From Flavobacteriia bacterium (lineage in GTDB: Bacteria > Bacteroidota > Bacteroidia > Flavobacteriales_D > Crocinitomicaceae), in NCBI GenBank assembly GCA_009925805.1, contig RFQF01000049.1, positions 1 to 12,586 on the forward strand: 12,586 bases of DNA, in the 5' to 3' direction. Below are positions 1 through 5,750 of the stretch, piece after piece. How positions within the stretch are numbered: the first letter of the stretch is position 1; every line of letters starts with the position of its first letter. The position numbers and the translations under genes are program-made. The notes under the pieces are model-generated. The model made no database searches. It was given only the letters and a program-made list of their open reading frames with translations, and had not been told where the DNA came from.

Positions 1-477
1 TTCCACATCGTTACCTGCAACAAAATGGTTGACTCCGCTTCGCTCCGCATGGGTTTTTGCCCCTCCTAAGTCTTCAGAACTGACCTCCTCGTGGGTTACG
101 TTAAGGCCAATAATTGGAGCCCCGTTTTTTAAGGCCAAATCCATAATGCGACAAATTTTGGCCGCGTGGGTTTCGCTTAAGGAGCCGCCTAAAACCGTAA
201 AATCCTGGGCGAACACATAGATTAATCTCCCATGAATGGTTCCGTATCCAGTAATTACCCCGTCCCCCGCTATTCTTTGGTTTTCAAGGCCAAAAGAATT
301 CGAACGATGAACTACAAACGCACCGATTTCTTGAAAGGATTGTTCGTCGAGTAATAACGTTATTCGCTCCCGGGCAGTTAATTTACCCTGGGCATGGTGT
401 TTATTTATGCGTTCTTGCCCTCCCGCCAACACATTTTGCTCACGATTCTTAAGCAAGCGCTCATTCATTTCGCTCAT
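1..477 (-). CDS. Acyl-CoA (propionyl/methylmalonyl-type) carboxylase beta subunit, 5' part, with internal deletion
   Basis: This is the N-terminal 159 codons of a biotin-dependent acyl-CoA carboxylase carboxyltransferase (PccB-like) subunit, running off the left edge. In this family the subunit moves carboxyl groups from carboxybiotin to an acyl-CoA in the cytoplasm. Family signatures seen are GKLTARERITLLLDE (residues 31-45), the GDGVITGYGTI stretch, FAQDFTVLGGSLSETHAAKI (about 89-108) and MDLALKNGAPIIGLN (112-126). Residue N126 is then followed directly by VTHEEVSSEDLGGAKTH. In the family these two parts are separated by about 70-75 residues (an estimate from memory) carrying GGARIQEGV and the GPCAGGxxYSPA oxyanion-hole motif, all absent here. 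The frame stays open across the join, but such a protein should be inactive. The ATG at 477 fits the usual family start and lies 16 bases after the upstream gene. Family assignment is firm; the acyl-CoA substrate is not determined. Confidence 0.9.
   Translation of the reverse strand, partial: MSEMNERLLKNREQNVLAGGQERINKHHAQGKLTARERITLLLDEQSFQEIGAFVVHRSNSFGLENQRIAGDGVITGYGTIHGRLIYVFAQDFTVLGGSLSETHAAKICRIMDLALKNGAPIIGLNVTHEEVSSEDLGGAKTHAERSGVNHFVAGNDVE
99..100. other. Junction missing a conserved ~70-residue block (deletion or misjoin)
   Basis: At this point on the minus strand the codon for N126 (GLN, normally followed by DSGGARIQEGV) abuts the codon for V127 (normally preceded by a TGPxVVKT-type segment). 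The flanking sequences are both excellent family matches, so the boundary can be placed almost to the base. The missing piece would be a multiple of three bases, roughly 210-225. Whether this is a genuine deletion or an assembly join cannot be settled from the sequence. The position, 99 bases from the window end, mirrors a similar junction near the right end. Confidence 0.85.
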
Positions 478-493
478 AGGAAACAAAATTAAC

Positions 494-1018
494 TTAAATC
501 AAAATAATATCTTGGGGAAACCATAGAATAGATAGCGACGCGAGTGAAATTAAGGCAAGGCTTAACAATAATTCGGACGGCCCAAAAGAAGCTAAGACGA
601 AGAAAACCCCCATAAAAGCCATCCTCGACCAAGAATAAGAAATGCTATTGAAAAAATACACCCCCGTTTTCTTGCTCATTGTTAATCGTAGCCATTCCCC
701 GAAAACCATCAAAGGAACAATAAAATACCCTTGTGCTACTCCCATATCCTCATAGGCAAAAAAACTTGAGAAACTTGTTACTATATCGTTGGTTAATAAA
801 TAGATAACCAAGCAGATAAGCAAGAGTTCGAAGATTTGGATTACGGACTGTTTCAAAGAGGTCTTTTGCACCGGATGCAAGCGCCCAGTCACGAGGCCTG
901 AAACAACGTCCAAGAGCATGAACCAAAGTAAAAATGCCGTTCCCCAATGCCAAAATAAAATACCTAAAATAGGAAGCAATAATTCTGAAAGTAAACGCTG
1001 TACTCGAGTGTCTTTCAT
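494..1018 (-). CDS. Unknown multi-pass membrane protein
   Basis: This 174-residue protein is not one I recognise. It is strongly hydrophobic with about five or six predicted membrane segments: near residues 10-24, 26-44, 62-78, 95-112, 132-147 and 149-168. Charged loops lie between them, including RLHPVQKTSLKQ after the second segment and LRLTMSKKTG before the fifth. No catalytic motif is evident. Its ATG overlaps the stop of the upstream TPR lipoprotein gene as ATGA, so translational coupling is likely. The downstream carboxylase gene starts 16 bases after its stop. A role together with the TPR lipoprotein is a guess based only on this coupling. Confidence 0.8.
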   Translation of the reverse strand: MKDTRVQRLLSELLLPILGILFWHWGTAFLLWFMLLDVVSGLVTGRLHPVQKTSLKQSVIQIFELLLICLVIYLLTNDIVTSFSSFFAYEDMGVAQGYFIVPLMVFGEWLRLTMSKKTGVYFFNSISYSWSRMAFMGVFFVLASFGPSELLLSLALISLASLSILWFPQDIILI

Positions 1019-2007
1019 TTTTTACGCAAGGCTTTTACACGATCTAGGGTCAATTTATAGTTGGGATCTATTTTAAGCACTTTTGCATAGGTCAAGAGGG
1101 CATTGGAGTAATCATCCTTGGTTTCGTAGAGTATCCCTAAATTGTGTAAGCTTTCTATATGATTTGGGTTTATCTCAAGGGATTCTCCATACCAATACAT
1201 CGCGCTATCTAAATTTTTATCGTTAAACTGGTGAATTGCGGCGAGATGAAAAAACGATTCGCACCGTGTACTATCAAGCTTGGCCATTCTTCGATAATAC
1301 CGTTTGGCTTCAAACACTTTATTAAATAGTTCATATGCGTACGCCAATGCATAACAGCTTTCAGAGTTCTTCGGTTTTAATTGGCAGGCGGTGGTAAAAT
1401 ACTCAATGCATAACTGATTTTTCTCGTATTGATAAATAGATCCAAGTGCCATGTAGCCAAGGAAGAAAGAACGGTCTTGTTGAACAGCAGTTTCATAGGA
1501 AGATTTTGCGAGGTTATATTTTCCTTCTCTTAGGTAAATGGTGCCCTTTAGCACATAAGCATCGCGGCATCTTGGATTTACTCTTAACGCTTTGTTTAGC
1601 CACTTGAACGCCAAATCTTTGCTGCCTAAATTTGCGTAAACGCCCGCAATCCCAACCATGGCTTTCAGGTTTGTAGAATCTTGCATTAATACCCTTGAAA
1701 AATGATATTCAGCGCTTGTAAAATCTGAAACCATGATCGGATTTTTATTGATCAACGCAAGCGCATAAAGCAATCTCGATTGCAGGCGATTGCTGTCTAA
1801 CCTAAAAGCATGCGCAGCATCTTGTAACAGGAGATCATATTGCATGGAATCCAAGGAACGGTTCGCGCGTTTTTGAAGAAGGGGAATGCTATCGGGGTGT
1901 GTTTTTAAAGCGGCATCCAAAGAGGGCGGTTGACTGTTGGCTTTATCTCGGTTACCGCACCCCCAGGTGATAGCTAATGCGACCACAAAAAAAAATACAC
2001 GTTGCAT
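1015..2007 (-). CDS. Tetratricopeptide-repeat lipoprotein
   Basis: This 330-residue protein begins with a hydrophobic signal (MQRVFFFVVALAITWGC) ending in a cysteine at 17 that is a plausible but imperfect lipobox (TWGC), so envelope anchoring is probable rather than certain. From about residue 28 to the end it consists of back-to-back TPR-like helix pairs, roughly eight. The best are near the C terminus, with the pattern ESLHNLGILYETKDDYSNAL followed by KVLKIDPNYK. TPR arrays mediate protein-protein contacts; no enzymatic motif is seen. The stop overlaps the start of the next gene by four bases. A TACTTTTG promoter box at 2012-2019 lies so close to the ATG that the transcript may have almost no leader. 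No alternative start lies before the signal peptide. Confidence 0.88.
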   Translation of the reverse strand: MQRVFFFVVALAITWGCGNRDKANSQPPSLDAALKTHPDSIPLLQKRANRSLDSMQYDLLLQDAAHAFRLDSNRLQSRLLYALALINKNPIMVSDFTSAEYHFSRVLMQDSTNLKAMVGIAGVYANLGSKDLAFKWLNKALRVNPRCRDAYVLKGTIYLREGKYNLAKSSYETAVQQDRSFFLGYMALGSIYQYEKNQLCIEYFTTACQLKPKNSESCYALAYAYELFNKVFEAKRYYRRMAKLDSTRCESFFHLAAIHQFNDKNLDSAMYWYGESLEINPNHIESLHNLGILYETKDDYSNALLTYAKVLKIDPNYKLTLDRVKALRKK

Positions 2008-2011
2008 AGGC

Positions 2012-2019
2012 CAAAAGTA
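2012..2019 (-). promoter_or_regulatory. Bacteroidota -7 promoter box (TACTTTTG) for the TPR lipoprotein operon
   Basis: Read on the minus strand this is TACTTTTG, a full match to the Bacteroidota TAnnTTTG -7 consensus. It ends five bases before the ATG at 2007, so transcription would start at or next to the start codon. No clear TTG -33 element is seen at the usual distance. The divergent gene has its own box only 11 bases away. Confidence 0.5.
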
Positions 2020-2029
2020 CGAAAACCGT

Positions 2030-2037
2030 TAATTTTG
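2030..2037 (+). promoter_or_regulatory. Bacteroidota -7 promoter box (TAATTTTG) for the CxxC small protein
   Basis: TAATTTTG fits the TAnnTTTG consensus and ends 12 bases before the ATG at 2050, giving a leader of only a few bases. It lies back to back with the minus-strand box at 2012-2019, so the 42-base gap would hold two divergent promoters that probably compete for polymerase. No well-spaced -33 TTG is visible. Confidence 0.45.
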
Positions 2038-2049
2038 TAAAAAGTTCCT

Positions 2050-2292
2050 ATGAAATCCCGCATACTTCTGTTCTTGATCTTCTTCCTTGTGGCATTTGAT
2101 GCTGTTAGCCAAGGATGCAGTCAATGTAAATTATTAGCAGAACAAAGTAATGGGTTAGATGAGAGCTCTTTCAGTTCCAACATGAATTATGGGATTTTGT
2201 ACCTTATGGTTTTTCCTTACCTTATCCTGCTCTTCATTTTCCGAAAACCTGTTTGGCGTTTCTTGAAATCGTTTCGCCGTCAAGTTTCCTAA
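2050..2292 (+). CDS. Small signal-peptide membrane protein with CxxC motif
   Basis: This 80-residue protein has an N-terminal signal sequence (residues 1-20, likely cleaved before QGC), a short exported segment with C23 and C26 in a CSQC motif, and one membrane helix at about 47-64 (NYGILYLMVFPYLILLFIF) followed by a basic C-terminal tail of about 16 residues. Small proteins with this plan (signal, CxxC, then a GI-YLM-PY helix) are, as I recall, widespread in Bacteroidota, usually with unknown function. The paired cysteines could bind metal or haem or form a disulphide; the sequence does not decide. It converges on the next minus-strand gene with a gap of 14 bases. Confidence 0.75.
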   Translation: MKSRILLFLIFFLVAFDAVSQGCSQCKLLAEQSNGLDESSFSSNMNYGILYLMVFPYLILLFIFRKPVWRFLKSFRRQVS

Positions 2293-2306
2293 CCGCGTCT
2301 CATCCA

Positions 2307-2783
2307 TTATTTTCGTTTCCAATGCGTATGTTGGGTTAGGACAACCCGCAAGGATAAAAATAAATTATTGGTTCCACCGGTAAAGGCACTTTTCGGATAA
2401 AAATAATATCCGGCTTGAGCATGGACAATCCAAATTTTATACCCGATGCTTGGCGAAAACCCGAGGGAATATCGGTAAAAATTCGATCGAGTAGCGATGA
2501 TGCCACCAAAAGTAAATCCAATGCGGTTGGGGCGAAACCAATAGCCCAAATCGGCCCCTAATATACGGTTGGTATAATCATAGTTCAACCCCAAATTCAG
2601 GGCATGGGAGTTTGGGCTTCGAAGTTTCACTTCCTTCAAACGTCTTTCTGCTCCTATTTCGATAACCACGTGCTTTCCTTGTTGAAGGCCAAAATAGGGT
2701 CCCGTTTGAATTTTACTAAATTTGAACCCTTGCGCAAAGGAACAAACCGGCAAGCAACTTAAAATCAGCAAGAATTTCCTCAT
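2307..2783 (-). CDS. Small barrel-like outer-membrane protein of unknown function
   Basis: This 158-residue protein has a clear Sec signal peptide (MRKFLLILSCLPVCSFA, cleavage before Q18). After it come alternating, aromatic-rich strands such as LNLGLNYDYTNRILGADLGY and FSPSIGYKIWIVHAQAGYYF. The pattern fits a small beta-barrel of the outer membrane, but I cannot assign a named family. It ends with a strand (NNLFLSLRVVLTQ) and a basic tail, HWKRK. It is transcribed alone, divergent from tadA, probably from a promoter whose -7 box ends six bases before the ATG. Confidence 0.75.
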   Translation of the reverse strand: MRKFLLILSCLPVCSFAQGFKFSKIQTGPYFGLQQGKHVVIEIGAERRLKEVKLRSPNSHALNLGLNYDYTNRILGADLGYWFRPNRIGFTFGGIIATRSNFYRYSLGFSPSIGYKIWIVHAQAGYYFYPKSAFTGGTNNLFLSLRVVLTQHTHWKRK

Positions 2784-2788
2784 GAGTG

Positions 2789-2817
2789 TAAAAATAAATT
2801 ATTTTCTTTGTCGCAAA
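2789..2817 (-). promoter_or_regulatory. Candidate promoter (TTTG-N17-TATTTTTA) for the small outer-membrane protein
   Basis: On the minus strand a TTTG (2817-2814) is followed after 17 bases by TATTTTTA (2796-2789), one mismatch from TAnnTTTG. The spacing suits the Bacteroidota -33/-7 promoter. It ends six bases before the ATG at 2783, implying a leaderless or nearly leaderless transcript. Confidence 0.4.
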
Positions 2818-2827
2818 CGAACCCCAC

Positions 2828-3268
2828 ATGGAAACTTGGAACGATCAATATTTCATGCGCTTAGCCATTGTGGAAGCTGAAAAAGCAGCTGAAACGGGGG
2901 AAGTTCCCGTTGGAGCTGTCATTGTGTCGGGAAATCAAGTGATTGCAAAAGGATACAACTTGACCGAGCGGCTCACCGATGTTACCGCCCATGCAGAAAT
3001 ACAAGCGATTACGGCCGCTTCCAATTTTTTGGGGGCGAAATATCTTAAAGATTGTACGTTGTATGTTACTTTAGAGCCTTGCCCAATGTGTGCTGGAGCT
3101 TTATATTGGAGCCAAATTTCTAAAGTTGTATTTGCTGCCGAAGATCAACATCGAGGAGCCGGGCTTTATCGGCCTAGTTTATTTCACCCGAGCACTCAAC
3201 TTGTTTCCGGGATAGAATCGGAACGATGTGTCCACCTGTTAAAGTCATTTTTTCAAGCCAAAAGATAA
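2828..3268 (+). CDS. tadA: tRNA-specific adenosine-34 deaminase
   Basis: TadA converts adenosine to inosine at the wobble position of tRNA-Arg(ACG) in the cytoplasm, and is normally essential for reading CGN codons. The 146-residue protein has the full zinc deaminase signature: H55-A-E57 in TAHAEIQAI (zinc ligand and proton-shuttle glutamate) and PCPMC with C85 and C88 in LEPCPMCAGAL. The N-terminal GEVPVGAVIV (24-33) and the length are typical of the family. It may be transcribed alone or with the following RidA-family gene, which starts 37 bases downstream and has its own promoter box. A related guanine or cytosine deaminase is the alternative, but the EPCPMCAGAL motif and the C-terminal LLKSFF favour TadA. 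Confidence 0.95.
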   Translation: METWNDQYFMRLAIVEAEKAAETGEVPVGAVIVSGNQVIAKGYNLTERLTDVTAHAEIQAITAASNFLGAKYLKDCTLYVTLEPCPMCAGALYWSQISKVVFAAEDQHRGAGLYRPSLFHPSTQLVSGIESERCVHLLKSFFQAKR

Positions 3269-3289
3269 GGTAAAAGCGCTTGAAATCTT

Positions 3290-3297
3290 TATATTTG
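3290..3297 (+). promoter_or_regulatory. Bacteroidota -7 promoter box (TATATTTG) for the RidA-family gene cluster
   Basis: TATATTTG matches TAnnTTTG and ends eight bases before the ATG at 3306. The 37-base gap after tadA otherwise holds nothing recognisable. A -33 TTG at normal spacing is not seen, so support rests on the -7 box and position. Confidence 0.45.
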
Positions 3298-3305
3298 TAA
3301 CGTTC

Positions 3306-3731
3306 ATGAAAATCAATACATCCAATGCTCCAAAGCCGGTAGGAAGTTATCCGCACGCTCGCCGAGTGGGTAACTTATTATTTCTCTCGGGGGTAGGCCC
3401 CAGGGTTGCCGGATCGGATAGCACCGACTCTCAAGTTCCTGGATTAACGCTTGATAACCATGGAAATTATTTAACCTTTGATTTTGAAGCTCAGTGTAGG
3501 AATGTGTTTGAAAATGTACGGCTGATCTTGGAGGCGTCTGGCTCAAGCTGGGAGCAACTGGTGGATGTAACAGTTTTTCTCACCCACATGCGACGGGATT
3601 TCCATACATATAACCGTCTTTATGCAGAGTATTTTGTTTCTAACCAACCATGTAGGACCACGGTTGAAATTAATTCATTACCAACTCCAATTTGCATTGA
3701 ATTAAAGTGCATTGCAACGATTAACGAATAA
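3306..3731 (+). CDS. RidA (YjgF/YER057c/UK114) family protein, 2-aminomuconate deaminase-like
   Basis: This 141-residue protein belongs to the Rid family of small trimeric enzymes that hydrolyse enamines and imines to release ammonia. Residues equivalent to the E. coli RidA active site are present: Y15 (GSYPHA), S28 (LFLSGVG), R117 (QPCRTTVEI) and E132 (ICIELKCIA). The protein is longer than canonical RidA (about 128 residues) because of an insertion near 33-56. That feature, with SGVGPR in place of SGQIP, looks more like the 2-aminomuconate deaminase branch used in tryptophan breakdown through 3-hydroxyanthranilate. No other kynurenine-pathway gene is in the window, so a general imine-deaminase role remains possible. 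The next gene begins three bases after the stop. Confidence 0.88.
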   Translation: MKINTSNAPKPVGSYPHARRVGNLLFLSGVGPRVAGSDSTDSQVPGLTLDNHGNYLTFDFEAQCRNVFENVRLILEASGSSWEQLVDVTVFLTHMRRDFHTYNRLYAEYFVSNQPCRTTVEINSLPTPICIELKCIATINE

Positions 3732-3734
3732 CTT

Positions 3735-4316
3735 ATGCTTGGATTTATTTTACGAATATTGGTTTCTTTTGGATTATTGTCCTTCACCATTTATTTATTT
3801 GGTATCGGATCTTGGGGGTGGGGAATTTTGATGATTTTCCCCACATTAATCGTAGGTTTTACGTTTTTCCGCAATGAAAACATGATTTTGGCTTTGAATC
3901 AAATGCGTTTAGGCAACCAAGAAAAAGCGAAAAAGTACATCAACCGCATTAAGGCGCCTCAATTTCTTCCTCGCAGACAGCACGGTTATGTTTTATACTT
4001 AAAAGCCCTTATGAATGCCCAAGAACTCGGGCTAGTTCAAAGCGAACAACTTTTACGCAAAGCCCTCGCTTTGGGGTTAAGAACGAATGAAGATAACGCC
4101 GTAGCCAGGATGCAACTAGCGGGTATATGTCTACAAAGCGGTCGAAAAACAGAAGCCACAACCTTACTGTCCGAGGCGAAAAAATGGGACAAAAGTGGCA
4201 TGCTCAAAGAACAAATAAAAACGATGCAGCAACAGATGCAGATTGCCCCTTCTAAAAATCAAATGCGCATGGCTCAAATGATGGGGGGAAGGAAGAAATT
4301 ACCTAAAATGCGCTAA
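3735..4316 (+). CDS. Membrane-anchored TPR-like protein of unknown function
   Basis: This 193-residue protein starts with two membrane segments (about 3-22 and 27-45) joined by the short loop GIGSWGWG. A cytoplasmic-looking domain with two to three TPR-like helical pairs follows (about 50-160: EKAKKYINRIKAP, YVLYLKALMNAQELG, VARMQLAGICLQSGRKTEA). The C-terminal 30 residues are Met-, Gln- and Lys-rich (KNQMRMAQMMGGRKKLPKMR) and probably disordered. No catalytic motif is seen. It sits between the RidA-family gene (3-base gap) and the methyltransferase gene (4-base gap), so the three are probably co-transcribed and translationally coupled. The basic tail could contact RNA or ribosomes, in keeping with the neighbouring methyltransferase, but that is speculation. 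Confidence 0.8.
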   Translation: MLGFILRILVSFGLLSFTIYLFGIGSWGWGILMIFPTLIVGFTFFRNENMILALNQMRLGNQEKAKKYINRIKAPQFLPRRQHGYVLYLKALMNAQELGLVQSEQLLRKALALGLRTNEDNAVARMQLAGICLQSGRKTEATTLLSEAKKWDKSGMLKEQIKTMQQQMQIAPSKNQMRMAQMMGGRKKLPKMR

Positions 4317-4320
4317 ACGC

Positions 4321-5163
4321 TTGAGCCAACGCATTTTTTCTTCCGATTGGCCAGGTTACGAGTTGATCGATGCCGGGGGCGGTGAGAAATTGGAACGATG
4401 GGGCGATATTATTACCCTGCGCCCTGAGGTTAACGCCTATTTTAAACCCGCACTTTCCAAAAAAGAATGGCTCTCGAAAGCACATTTTCAATTCTCAGAA
4501 GCAAAAGGAGCTTTTGGATCTTGGAAGACCTTGATTAATAAGCCATTATCTTGGCACATGCCGTATGCGGATTTTATTTTACAAATTCACCTTAAAAGCA
4601 CCAAACATACCGGTGTTTTTCCTGAACAAGCTATTAATTGGGAAAAAATTAGCCTAAACTCAGGCCCGGGAGTTTCCTTTTTGAATTTATTCGCCTATTC
4701 AGGGGTTTCAAGCCTTGTTGCCCTGTCGAAAGGGGCTCATGTGGTGCATGTAGATTCTTCGAAAACAGCTCTTACCTGGGCCAAAGAAAATTTCACTAAC
4801 AACCGGTTTTCAGGTGGAAAGTTGGTCAATGAAGATGCCGTTCTATTCATGGAACGTGAGGTGAAGCGCAATCACAAGTATGACATCATTCAAATGGACC
4901 CCCCTGCTTGGGGTGTGGGCACCCAAGGTAAAAAATGGCAATTGGAAAACCAACTTGATCTATTGATTCAAAAAGCTGGTGAGCTCCTTACCGAAAACGG
5001 CACACTCATAGTAACCACCTATTCTCCTAAAATTTCTGCGGATAATTTGCGTGAATTAGGAGAATTTGTTTTTCCAAATAAAACGGTTAAAACGGGAGTG
5101 CTTTGTACAAAATCAAGAACACAAAAAATCGTGGAGCATGGAAATCTGCTCCATGTATATTGA
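4321..5163 (+). CDS. Class I SAM-dependent methyltransferase, RlmI/RlmK-like (probable rRNA methyltransferase)
   Basis: This 280-residue enzyme has a SAM-binding motif I (FLNLFAYSGVSSLVALSKGA), an acidic residue at the end of strand 2 (VVHVDSSKTAL), and motif IV MDPPAWGVG. The last is the DPPxFG-type motif of the RlmI/RlmK (23S rRNA) methyltransferase group. Unlike E. coli RlmI it lacks an N-terminal PUA domain; instead about 100 residues (GGEKLERWGDIITLRPE and onward) form a family-specific leader. Target base and position are therefore unknown. The start is a TTG at 4321, four bases after the upstream stop; no in-frame ATG precedes it, and homologues I recall begin near here, so coupling to the upstream gene is likely. 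The 3' end contains the hairpin of a bidirectional terminator and ends one base from the convergent gene's stop. Confidence 0.88.
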   Translation: MSQRIFSSDWPGYELIDAGGGEKLERWGDIITLRPEVNAYFKPALSKKEWLSKAHFQFSEAKGAFGSWKTLINKPLSWHMPYADFILQIHLKSTKHTGVFPEQAINWEKISLNSGPGVSFLNLFAYSGVSSLVALSKGAHVVHVDSSKTALTWAKENFTNNRFSGGKLVNEDAVLFMEREVKRNHKYDIIQMDPPAWGVGTQGKKWQLENQLDLLIQKAGELLTENGTLIVTTYSPKISADNLRELGEFVFPNKTVKTGVLCTKSRTQKIVEHGNLLHVY

Positions 5164-5170
5164 TTTATTT
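5122..5170. terminator. Bidirectional intrinsic terminator between methyltransferase and thioredoxin genes
   Basis: A 9-bp stem with one G-U pair (5130-5138 with 5147-5155, core GGAGCA/TGCTCC) closes an 8-base loop. On the minus strand it is followed directly by A-TTTTTT-G (5129-5122), a classic intrinsic terminator located ten bases past the thioredoxin gene's stop. On the plus strand it is followed by a T-rich stretch (TATATTGATTTATTTT) containing the methyltransferase stop. The hairpin lies inside the last codons of the methyltransferase. Confidence 0.6.
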
Positions 5171-5641
5171 TCCTCCTGCAATAATGGATTTAGCGTTTGC
5201 AATCCAAACATCTGGACCGCCAGCCATGTAACCGGAAGACGACAAGCTTTTCATGTTATACTTTTCGTCTTCTTTGGTCACGTTAACAAACCAAATTGTT
5301 GGATACCCTTGTACTTGAAATTGCTGCTGAAGCAATTGATTTTGGTCTTTTATATTTTGAGGTTGAACTTTATTTTTTGGAAAATCAAGTTCCACTAAAA
5401 TTACATTTGTTGAGGCCCAAGTATAAAAAGCAGGCGTATTGAATACTTCTCGTTGTAAGCGGTGACACCACCCACACCAATCGCTTCCAGTAAAGAAAAG
5501 GAGCATTGGTTTGCTTTGCGTAGACGCAGCTTCTGCTGCTAATGAAACATCGTTATACCAAGTGAGCGTGGTGGTTTCTTTTTGAGCGATCGTAAAGAAA
5601 CTAGCGCAAGTAAGAACTAAAGATAAGAGTAAAGCTTTCAT
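5165..5641 (-). CDS. Exported thioredoxin-like protein (CGWC active site)
   Basis: This 158-residue protein has a signal peptide (residues 1-19, FFTIA before Q20), so it is exported to the periplasm. The thioredoxin fold shows LLFFTGSDWCGWCHRLQREV with the redox pair C56 and C59, and the conserved cis-proline P114 in QGYPTIWFV. The GSDWCGWC context is that of the Thioredoxin_7-type proteins common in Bacteroidota. Its role would be thiol-disulphide exchange on exported proteins; the partner is unknown. It is transcribed alone, tail to tail with the methyltransferase and divergent from the TonB receptor across a 109-base gap. No lipobox is present. Confidence 0.9.
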   Translation of the reverse strand: MKALLLSLVLTCASFFTIAQKETTTLTWYNDVSLAAEAASTQSKPMLLFFTGSDWCGWCHRLQREVFNTPAFYTWASTNVILVELDFPKNKVQPQNIKDQNQLLQQQFQVQGYPTIWFVNVTKEDEKYNMKSLSSSGYMAGGPDVWIANAKSIIAGGK

Positions 5642-5661
5642 GTGGAATTCTATTTTTTAGG

Positions 5662-5695
5662 CAAAGATGGGAACAAAGCAGGTAACATTCACAAA
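5662..5695 (-). promoter_or_regulatory. Possible promoter for the thioredoxin-like gene
   Basis: On the minus strand, CATCTTTG (5669-5662) is one mismatch from TAnnTTTG, and a TTTG lies 22 bases upstream (5695-5692). The spacing is a little long. The box ends about 20 bases before the ATG at 5641. Support is modest. Confidence 0.3.
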
Positions 5696-5717
5696 TTAAC
5701 AGCTATTTAACTTTTAT

Positions 5718-5725
5718 TATCTTTA
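5718..5725 (+). promoter_or_regulatory. Possible -7 box (TATCTTTA) for the TonB-dependent receptor gene
   Basis: TATCTTTA is one mismatch from TAnnTTTG and lies 25 bases before the ATG at 5751. No convincing -33 TTG is present in the AT-rich sequence upstream. The rest of the 109-base divergent gap shows no repeat or operator-like palindrome that I can see. Confidence 0.3.
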
Positions 5726-5750
5726 TACCCAACTGACATAACTCAAATCT

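Noticed and set aside
1015..2007. TPR array as a DNA-level tandem repeat
   Set aside because: The helical repeats are conserved only in pattern; no matching nucleotide repeats are visible.
5066..5398. A 110-codon plus-strand open frame across the methyltransferase/thioredoxin junction
   Set aside because: It overlaps two well-supported genes in other frames and contains the terminator hairpin; its composition is not protein-like.
5642..5750. Riboswitch or small RNA in the 109-base divergent gap
   Set aside because: The gap is AT-rich with only weak promoter-like boxes; no conserved aptamer-like structure or strong hairpin was found.
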